This document shows positions 48,829 through 56,839 of a DNA stretch of 64,000 bases, one piece after another; within the stretch, counting starts at the first letter, position 1; every line of letters starts with the position of its first letter. The DNA lies in assembly GCF_051487185.1 (NCBI RefSeq), contig NZ_JAHVDK010000020.1, positions 89,455 to 153,454 on the forward strand, read 5' to 3'. The position numbers and the translations under genes were made by a program. The stretch comes from Inquilinus limosus_F. GTDB lineage: Bacteria; Pseudomonadota; Alphaproteobacteria; DSM-16000; Inquilinaceae. The notes under the pieces were generated by a model. It did not search any database and was not told the origin of the DNA. It was given only the letters and a program-made list of their open reading frames with translations.

Positions 48829-50088
48829 ATGCCGGACACCAGGACTGAGATCGAGCCGAGGCTGCGGCAGACGGTACCGCCGCCCATGCCCGGACCGGCC
48901 CGGACTGCCCGCGGCCGGAAGCCCCGCAGGCGCTTGCTGCTGCTGGCGTTGCTGGTCCTCGGCCTGACCGTGGCCGGCGGGGCCTGGTACCGCTGGGGCC
49001 GGGCGGTGGCGCCGGACCAGCTTTGGATCACCGCCACGGTCGAGCGCGGCGACATCGAGGACGCGATCACGGCGCTGGGCACGCTGCAGCCGGTCAGCTA
49101 CGTCGATGTCGGCACCCAGGTCTCCGGCCAGCTCAGGACCCTGCATGTCGCGATCGGCGACCGGGTGAAGACCGGCGACCTGCTGGCCGAGATCGACCCG
49201 ACCGTTTACCAGTCCCGGGTCGAGGCCGACCGGGCGAACCTCGCCAACCTCGCCGCCCAGCGGGCGGAGAAGGAGGCGCAGCTGCTGCTGGCCCGGCAGC
49301 AGGCCGAGCGGCAGCGCAACCTGAAGGCGTCGCGGGCGACCAGCGACGACGCGGTGCAGGTGGCCGAGGCGGCGCTGGCCGCGGCCCAGGCCCAGCTCGA
49401 CGCCATCGACGCCCAGACCCGCCAGGTCCAGTCGACGCTGAAGGGCGACGAGGCCAATCTCGGCTACACCAAGATCTATGCCCCGATCGACGGCACGGTG
49501 GTGTCGCAGTCGGCGCGCCGAGGCCAGACCCTGAACGCCAACCAGTCGGCGCCGATCATCGTCCAGGTCGCCGACCTGACGACCATGACCGTCGAGGCGC
49601 AGGTCTCCGAGGCCGATGTCAGCCGCCTACGCCTCGGCATGACCGCCTACTTCACGACCCTCGGCATGCCGGACAAGCGCTGGTACGGGACGCTGCGCCA
49701 GATCCAGCCAACGCCGGAGGTGGTCAACAACGTCGTGCTCTATAACGCGCTGTTCGACGTGCCGAACCAGGACGGCGCGCTGATGACGCAGATGACGGCG
49801 CAGGTGTTCTTCGTCTCGGCTGCGTCGCAGGACACGCTCATGGTGCCGATCACGGCGCTGTCCGGCCTGTCCCCCGGCACCTCCTCGGCCGCGCCGGGTC
49901 GGGCCACGGTCCGGGTGCTGCATCAAAGCGGCTCGGTCGAGACCCGCACCGTGACCGTCGGCGTCACCAACCGGGCGCAGGCGGAGGTCCTGAGCGGGCT
50001 GGAGCCGGGCGAGCAGGTGATCACCGGCAGCCGCCGGCCGAACGCAGCACAGACGCCCGCCGGTCCGGTCCGGACCCCGAGGCTGTGA
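48829..50088 (+). CDS. macA: MacA-like periplasmic adaptor of ABC efflux pump
   Basis: Periplasmic membrane-fusion protein of 419 residues. One N-terminal helix (RRLLLLALLVLGLTVAGGAW) anchors it. The lipoyl half-motifs (VGTQVSGQLRTLHVAIGDRV; YTKIYAPIDGTVV) flank a long alpha-helical hairpin (about 120-200, rich in Ala/Gln/Glu), and a beta-barrel domain follows. It links MacB to an outer-membrane channel. The macA stop and macB start overlap (TGATG), and the third gene is a NodT-type channel, so the complete tripartite system is encoded here. Confidence 0.92.
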   Translation: MPDTRTEIEPRLRQTVPPPMPGPARTARGRKPRRRLLLLALLVLGLTVAGGAWYRWGRAVAPDQLWITATVERGDIEDAITALGTLQPVSYVDVGTQVSGQLRTLHVAIGDRVKTGDLLAEIDPTVYQSRVEADRANLANLAAQRAEKEAQLLLARQQAERQRNLKASRATSDDAVQVAEAALAAAQAQLDAIDAQTRQVQSTLKGDEANLGYTKIYAPIDGTVVSQSARRGQTLNANQSAPIIVQVADLTTMTVEAQVSEADVSRLRLGMTAYFTTLGMPDKRWYGTLRQIQPTPEVVNNVVLYNALFDVPNQDGALMTQMTAQVFFVSAASQDTLMVPITALSGLSPGTSSAAPGRATVRVLHQSGSVETRTVTVGVTNRAQAEVLSGLEPGEQVITGSRRPNAAQTPAGPVRTPRL

Positions 50089-52073
50089 TGGACATCCGCG
50101 AGCCGGTCTACAGGACCTCCGGCCAGGCGGCCGCCCGGCCACTGGTGTCGCTGCGCGACGTCACCAAGACCTATGTCAACGGCGACCTGGCGGTCGAGGT
50201 GCTGCACGGCATCTCGCTCGACATCCATGCCGGCGAGTTCGTCGCCATCATGGGCGCCTCGGGCTCCGGCAAGTCGACGCTGATGAACATCCTCGGCTGC
50301 CTCGACCGGCCGACCACCGGCAGCTACACGGTCGACGGCGTCGACGTGGCGATGCTGGACGGCGACGCCCTGGCGCATCTGCGGCGCGAGACCTTCGGCT
50401 TCATCTTCCAGAGCTATAACCTGATCCCGTCCGCGACCGCGGCCGAGAATGTCGAGGTGCCGGCGATCTATGCCGGCATTCCCGCCGCCGAGCGGCGGCG
50501 GCGGGCGGAGCAGCTGCTGGCCTCGCTCGGCCTCGCCGACCGCACCGACCATCGGCCGAACCAGCTCTCCGGCGGTCAGCAGCAGCGCGTGTCGATCGCC
50601 CGGGCGCTGATGAATGGCGGCCGGGTGATCCTGGCCGACGAGCCGACCGGGGCGCTGGACAGCCGCAGCGGCACCGAGGTGATGGCGCTGCTGCGGCGGA
50701 TGAACGAGGCCGGGCGAACCGTCATTCTGATCACCCATGACCGGGCGGTGGCCGAGCATGCGAACCGGCTGATCGAGATCCGCGACGGTCGGATCGTCGG
50801 CGACAGCGGCGCGCGTGGGCCCGCGGCGGCCGCGGCCGGGCCGGACGCGACGCATGGCGGCGATGCCGGGGCGCTGGGCGTCGCCGACATGGCCGAGGCG
50901 GTGAAGATGGCGCTGAGGGCCCTGTGCGCCAACCTGTTCCGCACCATCCTGACCCTGCTCGGTATCGTCATCGGCGTCGGCGCGGTGATCGCCATGCTGG
51001 CGATCGGCGACGGGGCGAAGCAGTCGGTGGTCGACCGCATCTCCGCCATGGGCACCGACCTGCTGCTGATCCGGCCGGCGCAGAGAAACAACCGCACCGC
51101 CGACGGGGTGATCGCGACCCTGGTGCCGGAGGATGCCGAGGCGCTGGCAAAGCTGCCCAACGTCGCCGCGGCGGTGCCGGAGCTGACCGGCACAGTCACC
51201 CTGCGCCACGGCAACACCGACTACCAGACCCAGGCCGATGCGACGACGCCGGATTTCACCAAGGCGCGCAACTGGTCGGTCGAGCGCGGCAGCTTCGTCT
51301 CGGCCGACGACCAAACGAGCTACGCCCCGGTGATCGTGCTGGGTCAGACCGTGGCCCGGATCCTCTTCCCGGAAGGCGTCGACCCGCTGGGCCGCTTTGT
51401 CCTGGTCAACAATATCCCGTTCCAGGTGATCGGGCTGATGGAGCCGAAGGGCGCCACACCCTACGGCGCCGACCAGGACGACATCGCCTTCATGCCGCTG
51501 TCGACCGGCAGCCTGCGGGTGTTCGGCAAGCGCTTCGTCCGCTCGATCACGGTGCAGGTCGAGGACATGGCCCGGATCGACGACACCCAGGCGCAGGTGC
51601 AGGCGCTGCTGGAGGAGCGGCACCGCCGCCCGGACGTGCAGATCCGCAACATGTCGTCGCTGATCGAGACCGTCTCGGCGACCCAGAACACGCTGACCAT
51701 CCTGCTCGGCTCGGTCGCCGCCATCTCGCTGCTGGTCGGCGGCATCGGGGTGATGAACATCATGCTGGTCAGCGTCACCGAACGGACGCGGGAGATCGGG
51801 GTGCGGATGGCGACCGGCGCCCGGATGCGCGACATCCTGCAGCAATTCATCACCGAATCCGTCGTGGTCTCGGCGATCGGCGGTGCCATCGGCGTGGTTG
51901 GCGGCCTGTCCGTCGCGGCGGCGCTGCGCGCCTTCGGCACGCCGATCCTGTTCTCGCCCGGGCCGGTGCTGCTGGCCTTCGGCTGCGCCTTCCTGACCGG
52001 CCTGATCTTCGGCTACATGCCGGCGCGCAAGGCCGCCACCCTCGACCCCGTCGTCGCCCTCTCCGCCGAGTGA
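50088..52073 (+). CDS. macB: MacB-like ABC efflux permease/ATPase
   Basis: Fused ATPase-permease of 661 residues. The ATPase domain has Walker A GASGSGKS (56-63), signature LSGGQQQRVSIARAL and Walker B VILADEPTGALD. The permease has four helices, with the first near residues 285-310 and three at the C-terminus (SVAAISLLVGGIGVMNIMLV and following), and a large periplasmic domain between. MacB exports macrolides, peptides, siderophores or lipids by a mechanotransmission cycle. The substrate here is unknown. Start ATG 50088, or GTG 50085. Confidence 0.93.
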   Translation: MDIREPVYRTSGQAAARPLVSLRDVTKTYVNGDLAVEVLHGISLDIHAGEFVAIMGASGSGKSTLMNILGCLDRPTTGSYTVDGVDVAMLDGDALAHLRRETFGFIFQSYNLIPSATAAENVEVPAIYAGIPAAERRRRAEQLLASLGLADRTDHRPNQLSGGQQQRVSIARALMNGGRVILADEPTGALDSRSGTEVMALLRRMNEAGRTVILITHDRAVAEHANRLIEIRDGRIVGDSGARGPAAAAAGPDATHGGDAGALGVADMAEAVKMALRALCANLFRTILTLLGIVIGVGAVIAMLAIGDGAKQSVVDRISAMGTDLLLIRPAQRNNRTADGVIATLVPEDAEALAKLPNVAAAVPELTGTVTLRHGNTDYQTQADATTPDFTKARNWSVERGSFVSADDQTSYAPVIVLGQTVARILFPEGVDPLGRFVLVNNIPFQVIGLMEPKGATPYGADQDDIAFMPLSTGSLRVFGKRFVRSITVQVEDMARIDDTQAQVQALLEERHRRPDVQIRNMSSLIETVSATQNTLTILLGSVAAISLLVGGIGVMNIMLVSVTERTREIGVRMATGARMRDILQQFITESVVVSAIGGAIGVVGGLSVAAALRAFGTPILFSPGPVLLAFGCAFLTGLIFGYMPARKAATLDPVVALSAE

Positions 52074-52075
52074 CC

Positions 52076-53515
52076 ATGCCGCGCCTGTCTCGTTTCCAAC
52101 GTCCTCTCGCGGCGGCCCTCGCCGTCGCTCTGCTCGCCGGCTGCTCCGCCGGGCCGGAGGACCAGAAACCCGCGCTGGACATCCCCGGCGGCTGGAAGGC
52201 GGAGGGGCCGGCCGGCACCTCCTGGCCGGACACGACCTGGTGGCGCGCCTTCGGCTCGCCCCAGCTCGATAGCCTGATCCGCACCGCGCAGCAGAACAAC
52301 CAGGACATCGGTGCCGCCGTCGCCCGGGTGCTGCAGGCCGACGCCCAGGCCCGGATCGCCGGCGCGCCGCTGCTGCCCAGCGTCGGCGCCACCGCCGACG
52401 CCTCGCATTCGGTCTCGCCGGAGCGCACCAGCAGCTTCGGCGGTTCGAGCCGGACGGTGACGGATCAGCTCTCGGCCGGACTCGGGGTCAGCTATGAGCT
52501 CGACCTCTGGGGCCGGAACCGGGCGGCGCTGCAATCGGCGCAGGCTTCGGCACTGGCCAGCCGCTACGACCGCGACACGGTCGCCCTGACCGTCACCGCC
52601 AGCACCGCCACCACCTATATCCAGATCCTGGAGTTCCAGGACCGGCTGGCGATAGCGCGCGACAACCTGGCCAACGCCCAGCAGGTGCTGGACGTGGTGC
52701 TGGCGCAGGAGCGGGCGGGCGCCGCCTCGGCCCTCGACGTGGCGCAGCAGCGCACCGTGGTGGCGCAGCAGCGGGCCTCGATCCCGCCGCTTGAGCAGCA
52801 GCGCCAGCAGTCGGAGACCGCGCTGGCGCTGCTGCTTGGCGAGCCGCCGCAGCGTCTGTTGGTGGAGCGCCAGTCGCTCGACGAGCTCGAGATCCCGGTG
52901 GTGGCGCCGGGGTTGCCCTCCTCGTTGCTCGATCGCCGGCCGGACATCCAGAACGCCGACGCGCAACTCGCCGCCGCCCGGTTCAACGTCAAGGAGGCGA
53001 AGGCGCAGCTGTTCCCGTCGATCCAGCTGACCGGCCAGGGCGGGTTCCAGAGTGCGGCCCTGGGCACCCTGTTCAACTCCGCCAGCACGCTCTACAGCCT
53101 GGCGGCCTCGCTGACCCAGCCGATCTTCGAGGGCGGCGCCCTGCGCGGCGAGGTCGAGCTGAGCCAGGCGCAGTACCAGGAGCTGGCGCAGACCTATGTG
53201 AAGACCGTGCTGACCGCCTTCGGCGATGTCGAGAACGCGCTGATCGCGACCCGCCAGAGCGAGCTGGCCTACCGGGCGCAGCAGGAGGTGGTGGCCCAGG
53301 CGCGCGAGGCGTTTCGCCTGTCCGACGCGCAGTACCGGGCCGGGGCGGTCGACCTGCTGACCGTGCTGACGGCGCAGCAAAACTACTTCTCGGCCCGCGA
53401 CCAACTGGTCCAGGCCAAGTCGGAGCGGCTGCAGGCGGCGGTCGCCCTGTACAGGGCGTTGGGCGGCGGGTGGTCGGCTGGGGCGGTGAAGACCGTGGCC
53501 GCAAACCAGGCATAG
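52076..53515 (+). CDS. NodT/TolC-family outer-membrane efflux lipoprotein
   Basis: Outer-membrane channel of the MacAB-type pump, 479 residues. The signal ends in a lipobox LLAGC (Cys near 22). Two repeated efflux-protein domains follow, with the usual motifs WWRAFGSPQLDSLIRTAQQN, SYELDLWGRNRAAL, LLDRRPDIQNADAQLAAA and QPIFEGGALRGEV. It starts 3 bp after the macB stop, so the three genes form one operon. The Cys suggests lipid anchoring, as in NodT and OprM. Confidence 0.92.
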   Translation: MPRLSRFQRPLAAALAVALLAGCSAGPEDQKPALDIPGGWKAEGPAGTSWPDTTWWRAFGSPQLDSLIRTAQQNNQDIGAAVARVLQADAQARIAGAPLLPSVGATADASHSVSPERTSSFGGSSRTVTDQLSAGLGVSYELDLWGRNRAALQSAQASALASRYDRDTVALTVTASTATTYIQILEFQDRLAIARDNLANAQQVLDVVLAQERAGAASALDVAQQRTVVAQQRASIPPLEQQRQQSETALALLLGEPPQRLLVERQSLDELEIPVVAPGLPSSLLDRRPDIQNADAQLAAARFNVKEAKAQLFPSIQLTGQGGFQSAALGTLFNSASTLYSLAASLTQPIFEGGALRGEVELSQAQYQELAQTYVKTVLTAFGDVENALIATRQSELAYRAQQEVVAQAREAFRLSDAQYRAGAVDLLTVLTAQQNYFSARDQLVQAKSERLQAAVALYRALGGGWSAGAVKTVAANQA

Positions 53516-53518
53516 ACT

Positions 53519-53775
53519 GCTTCCCTCGACCCGTCCTTGGCGCAGGTGGTCTTCGCCGGCGCTGGGGCGCTGGTGCTGACCAAGGACCCGGCACTCTCCT
53601 CGGCCGCCGGGTCAAGAGCACCCGGGCCGCCTATGGCCTGACTCCGGCCGACATCGCCGCGGTCGACGGCGTCTCGCCGCTGACCGTGCGCAGCCAGCTG
53701 AAGAGCATCTTCGCCAGGACCGACACCCACCGCCAGGCCGAGGTGGTGCGGAAACTGTCGGCCGGGGTGCTGTAG
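53519..53775 (+). pseudogene. remnant of a LuxR-family regulator
   Basis: Directly after the efflux operon, one frame reads LAQVVFAGAGALVLTKDPAL and stops. A +1-shifted frame from about 53613 reads RAAYGLTPADIAAVDGVSPL then TVRSQLKSIFARTDTHRQAE. These are the linker and the recognition helix of a LuxR-type HTH of the kind that ends TGTxRQAELVRLL. The normal EARxAALLAxGLSxAEIA segment between LTPA and IAA is shortened by about 14 residues and the reading frame is broken, so this is a decayed gene end rather than a functional regulator. Confidence 0.6.
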
Positions 53776-53784
53776 GGGAGGGAC

Positions 53785-54459
53785 TCAGCCCTCCCCGGGC
53801 CCCCGCTTGCGCGCCATCGCCACGCCGTCACCGATCGGCACGAGCGAGAAGTCGACCCGCGGGTCATCGCGCAGCATCGCGTTGACCCGGCGGATCGCCT
53901 CGGTGCCGGGCGTGCGGTCGGACGGATCCGCCACCCGGCCGCTCCACAGCGCGTTGTCGACCAGCAGCAGCCCGCCCGGGCGCAGCAGGCCGATCGCCGC
54001 TTCGACATAGGCCGGGTAGTTGTCCTTGTCGGCGTCGATGAAGGCCATGTCGACGGTGCCGGACCAGCCGGCGCGCGTCAGCTCTTCGAGCGTGTCGAGG
54101 GCCGGCGCCAGGCGCAGCTCGATCCGGTCGGCGACGCCGGCCTCCTGCCAGTACCGGCGGGCGATCGCGGTCCATTCGGCGCTGACGTCGCAGCACAAAA
54201 GGCGCGCCTCCGGCGGCAGCGCCAGCATCACCGCCAGCGCGCTGTAGCCGGTGAAGGTGCCGATCTCGACCAGCCGCCGGGCGCCGATCAGCCGGGCCAG
54301 CAGGCCCATGAACTGGCCCTGCTCCGGCGTGATCTGCATCCCGGCATGGCCGCCGGTCGCCTGCCGCGTCTCCTGCCGCAGCCGCGCCAGGATCTCCGGC
54401 TCGCGCAGCGAGGCATCGAGCAGGTATTTCTGCAATGCGTCGTCGAGGCCGATGCTCAT
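53785..54459 (-). CDS. SAM-dependent O-methyltransferase (CCoAOMT/MdmC type)
   Basis: Metal-dependent catechol-type O-methyltransferase of 224 residues. Typical motifs are VEIGTFTGYSALAVMLALP (SAM), FIDADKDNYPAYVEAAIGLL (metal-binding Asp pair) and PGGLLLVDNALWSGRV with the third acidic/Asn ligand. QITPEQGQFMGLL near the N-terminus is also family-typical. The ATG at 54459 overlaps the hydA stop (ATGA), so it is translated with dihydropyrimidinase; the reason for this pairing is unclear. Confidence 0.88.
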   Translation of the reverse strand: MSIGLDDALQKYLLDASLREPEILARLRQETRQATGGHAGMQITPEQGQFMGLLARLIGARRLVEIGTFTGYSALAVMLALPPEARLLCCDVSAEWTAIARRYWQEAGVADRIELRLAPALDTLEELTRAGWSGTVDMAFIDADKDNYPAYVEAAIGLLRPGGLLLVDNALWSGRVADPSDRTPGTEAIRRVNAMLRDDPRVDFSLVPIGDGVAMARKRGPGEG

Positions 54460-55919
54460 GGCGTCACATGCACGCTGGGGTCGCGCTTCACCGGCACCGG
54501 CCGGCGCAGCTCGTTGCGGATCTTCATCGCCTCGAACACCGGTGAGGTGCCCGGGCGCGGCACGTAGCGGCCCTCGCCGCGCTGCACCTTCAGCTCGTTG
54601 TTCTCCCACACCACCTTGCCCTGGCTGATGGTGATGGCGGGCAGCCCGCGCACGGCCATCCCCTCGAACACATTGACCTCGATGTTCGAATGCTGGGTGG
54701 CGGCGCTGATGGTCTTGGTCGCGGCCGGGTCCCAGACCACGACGTCGGCGTCGGCGCCGGGCGCGATCACGCCCTTTTGCGGGTAGATGTTGAAGATCCT
54801 GGCGGGGTTGGCCGAGGTAACGGCGACGAACTCGTTCGGGGTCAGCCGGCCGGTGTTGACGCCATGGGTCCACAGCACCGCCATGCGGTCCTCGATGCCG
54901 CCGGTGCCGTTGGGGATGCGGGTGAAGTCGTCGATCCCCATCCGCTTCTGCTCGGCCTTGAAGGCGCAGTGGTCGGTGGCCACGACCTGCAGGCTGCCCG
55001 CGATCAGCCCGTCCCACAACGACTTCTGGTGGTCCTTGGAGCGGAAGGGCGGGCTCATCACCCGGGCGGCGGCGTAGGCCCAGTCCCTGTTGCGGTACTC
55101 GCTTTCGTCCAGCGTCAGATGCTGGATCAGGGGCTCGCCATAGACCCGCTGGCCGTTGGCGCGGGCGCGGGCGATCGCCTCATGCGCCTCGCGGCAGGAG
55201 GTGTGGACGATGTAGAGGGGCACGCCCGCCGTGTGCGCGATCATGATGGCGCGGTTGGCGGCCTCGCCCTCGACCTCGGGCGGGCGCGACAGGGCGTGGC
55301 CCTCCGGCCCGGTGATGCCGGCCTCGAGCAGCGTCTTCTGCAGGAGCCAGACGATGTCGCCGTTCTCGGCATGCACCATCGGCAGGGCGCCGAGCTCGCG
55401 GCAGCGGCTGAAGCTGTGCATCAGCACGTCGTCATCGACCATCAGGGCGTGTTTGTACGCCATGAAGTGCTTGAAGCTGTTGACCCCGTGCTCGGCCACC
55501 AGCGTGCCCATCTCCTCCCGCACCTGGTCGGACCACCAGGTGATGGCGACGTGCAGCGACCAGTCGGCGCAAGCCTTCTCACCCCATTCGCGCCACTGCC
55601 GGTAGCCGTCGAGCAGGCTCTGCTGCGGGCCGGGGATGCAGAAGTCGATGATCATGGTGGTGCCGCCGGCCAGCGCCGCGGCGGTACCGGTGTAGTAGTC
55701 GTCGGCCGCCACCGTGCCCATGAAGGGCAGCTGCATATGGGTGTGCGGGTCGATGCCGCCCGGCAGCAGGTAGCTGCCCGAGGCGTCGATCACCCGGGCA
55801 CCGGTGGGTGCATCGAGATCCGGACCCACCGCGACGATCCTGCCGTCGTCGCAGATCACATCGGCGCGGAAGCTGCGGTCGGCGTTCACCACCGTGCCGC
55901 CCTTGAGTGCGATCGTCAT
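54456..55919 (-). CDS. hydA: dihydropyrimidinase (hydantoinase)
   Basis: Opens the ring of dihydrouracil/dihydrothymine in reductive pyrimidine breakdown. The 487-residue amidohydrolase has metal ligands His59/His61 in GGIDPHTHMQLPFMG, the carboxylated Lys150 in SFKHFMAYK, and downstream HAENGD, YIVHTSCREAH and VVATDHCAF (Asp). Start ATG 55919 (MTIALKGGTVV) is the family N-terminus. A RutR-like palindrome lies 83-100 bp upstream. No other pyd genes (dihydropyrimidine dehydrogenase, beta-ureidopropionase) are within the window. Confidence 0.93.
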   Translation of the reverse strand: MTIALKGGTVVNADRSFRADVICDDGRIVAVGPDLDAPTGARVIDASGSYLLPGGIDPHTHMQLPFMGTVAADDYYTGTAAALAGGTTMIIDFCIPGPQQSLLDGYRQWREWGEKACADWSLHVAITWWSDQVREEMGTLVAEHGVNSFKHFMAYKHALMVDDDVLMHSFSRCRELGALPMVHAENGDIVWLLQKTLLEAGITGPEGHALSRPPEVEGEAANRAIMIAHTAGVPLYIVHTSCREAHEAIARARANGQRVYGEPLIQHLTLDESEYRNRDWAYAAARVMSPPFRSKDHQKSLWDGLIAGSLQVVATDHCAFKAEQKRMGIDDFTRIPNGTGGIEDRMAVLWTHGVNTGRLTPNEFVAVTSANPARIFNIYPQKGVIAPGADADVVVWDPAATKTISAATQHSNIEVNVFEGMAVRGLPAITISQGKVVWENNELKVQRGEGRYVPRPGTSPVFEAMKIRNELRRPVPVKRDPSVHVTP

Positions 55920-56001
55920 GGCCGGCGCTCTCCTCTTGTCGCGTGCCTTGTCCCCTGTTGGCGTCAGAGTGGGACGGATCAAGGGACGAGGCAAGACCGA
56001 T

Positions 56002-56019
56002 CCTGACCGTTTGGTCAGG
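56002..56019. promoter_or_regulatory. RutR-like operator upstream of dihydropyrimidinase
   Basis: Perfect inverted repeat CCTGACC-GTTT-GGTCAGG. The core TGACC-(4)-GGTCA has the same arms and spacing as the known RutR site TTGACCANNTGGTCAA. RutR is the TetR-type uracil sensor that controls pyrimidine catabolism in proteobacteria, and the site sits upstream of a pyrimidine-catabolic gene. Confidence 0.6.
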
Positions 56020-56033
56020 CCGGCCGCCGATGC

Positions 56034-56096
56034 AAAAAGGCCGGGACCCGAAGGGCCCCGGCGAGGTCAGGGAGGAAAGCGGCTCGTGCGGAGCCG
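56034..56096 (-). ncRNA. candidate 63-nt small RNA under phage-type operator control
   Basis: Minus-strand transcript predicted from a promoter at 56103-56131. From about 56096 it would fold as a 5' hairpin CGGCTC/GAGCCG (56091-56096 and 56080-56085), a single-stranded CU-rich linker CTTTCCTCCCTGACC complementary to Shine-Dalgarno sequences, and a terminator hairpin GCCGGGGCCC-TTC-GGGTCCCGGC (56040-56062, one mismatch) followed by five T. The terminator also serves the S24 repressor gene, so a 3'-processed fragment of the repressor mRNA is the alternative. There is no open reading frame in it. Confidence 0.55.
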
Positions 56097-56099
56097 ATG

Positions 56100-56144
56100 G
56101 ATACGTTACGTATCATCCTTTCGCGTGTCAATACGTATCGTATC
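56100..56144 (-). promoter_or_regulatory. operator pair and PL-like promoter downstream of the repressor gene
   Basis: Perfect palindrome GATACGTTACGTATC at 56100-56114 and a second element CAATACGTATCGTATC at 56129-56144 with two tandem CGTATC half-sites. Between and within them lies a minus-strand promoter: TTGACA (56131-56126), 17-bp spacer, TAACGT (56108-56103), the -10 inside the first operator. The same 15-base motif (12 of 15 matches) recurs at 56817-56831 in the repressor/Cro-like promoter, so the S24 repressor probably binds both, as CI binds OL and OR in lambda. Confidence 0.6.
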
Positions 56145-56151
56145 TCACTCC

Positions 56152-56766
56152 CTAGTCGCGCATCACCCATTTGACCGGCACGGCCCATTCGATCGCGACA
56201 TCGGAGATCAGGGGGGCGTTATAGCTGAACAGGGTGAAGAAGCCGGGGGCGCTGCCGCGCATCAGGATCTTGACGAAGGTCCGGCCGTCGGCCAGCCGGA
56301 TCACGCATTCCCGGCCGATCAACTGCTCCGGATCGGCCTGGACTTTGCGGTAATAAATGACGTCGCGATCGCGGAAGACCGGGGCCATCGAATCGCCCCG
56401 GACGATGACGGCGACGGTGTGCTCGTCGGCCGCAGGTGGGGCGTCGGCTTCGTCGATCCGGTCCGTCGACTGGTCGCCCTCGAACAGATGGATCTCGGCC
56501 CCGGCGCCGACATAGCCGACCACCGGCACCATCGGGCGCAGGCCGGCCGGCGCGCCTTCACCGGTGAGGAGCCAGGCCTCGGACACGCCGAAGGCGGCGG
56601 CGTAGCGCCCGGCGGCGTCGCGGCGCAGGCCGCGCAGCCCGGATTCATGGGCGCGGTAGGTGATCGGGCTCCAGCCGAAGGCCCGGGCGGCATCCGCCGC
56701 GGTCTCGTATCCGGCCTTCGTCCGCGCCAGCACCAGGCGCTGATGTGGTTGCAGCATGCACGGCAT
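56152..56766 (-). CDS. phage CI/LexA-like repressor with S24 autoprotease domain
   Basis: Prophage-type repressor of 204 residues. The N-terminal part (about 8-60) is a divergent Xre-like HTH (KAGYETAADAARAFGWSPIT, YRAHESGLRG). The C-terminal S24 domain has catalytic Ser126 in RGDSMAPVF and Lys166 in TFVKILMRG, with a VGAG self-cleavage-type site near 86-89, so DNA-damage-induced self-cleavage is possible. A TTACAA box at 56773-56778 suggests a transcript starting only a few bases before ATG 56766, perhaps nearly leaderless as for lambda CI. It is divergent from a Cro-like gene. Confidence 0.9.
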   Translation of the reverse strand: MPCMLQPHQRLVLARTKAGYETAADAARAFGWSPITYRAHESGLRGLRRDAAGRYAAAFGVSEAWLLTGEGAPAGLRPMVPVVGYVGAGAEIHLFEGDQSTDRIDEADAPPAADEHTVAVIVRGDSMAPVFRDRDVIYYRKVQADPEQLIGRECVIRLADGRTFVKILMRGSAPGFFTLFSYNAPLISDVAIEWAVPVKWVMRD

Positions 56767-56795
56767 TTAGCACGTTTTGTAATCTGGTGACAATT

Positions 56796-56831
56796 CATTT
56801 CGTATTGCGTTAACTCGCTACGAAACGTATC
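56796..56831. promoter_or_regulatory. operators in the repressor/Cro-like divergent promoter
   Basis: The 73-bp gap between the repressor and the plus-strand gene at 56840 is AT-rich. It carries GCTACGAAACGTATC at 56817-56831, which matches the 56100-56114 palindrome at 12 of 15 positions. A weaker relative, read on the minus strand as AATACGAAATG, lies at about 56795-56806. These are the expected repressor operators overlapping the divergent promoters. Confidence 0.6.
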
Positions 56832-56839
56832 GTCGAGTC

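Noticed and set aside
50924..52075. Apparent N-terminal extension of the NodT channel reading through macB
   Set aside because: It is a shadow frame of macB; the real channel protein begins at 52076 with a lipoprotein signal.
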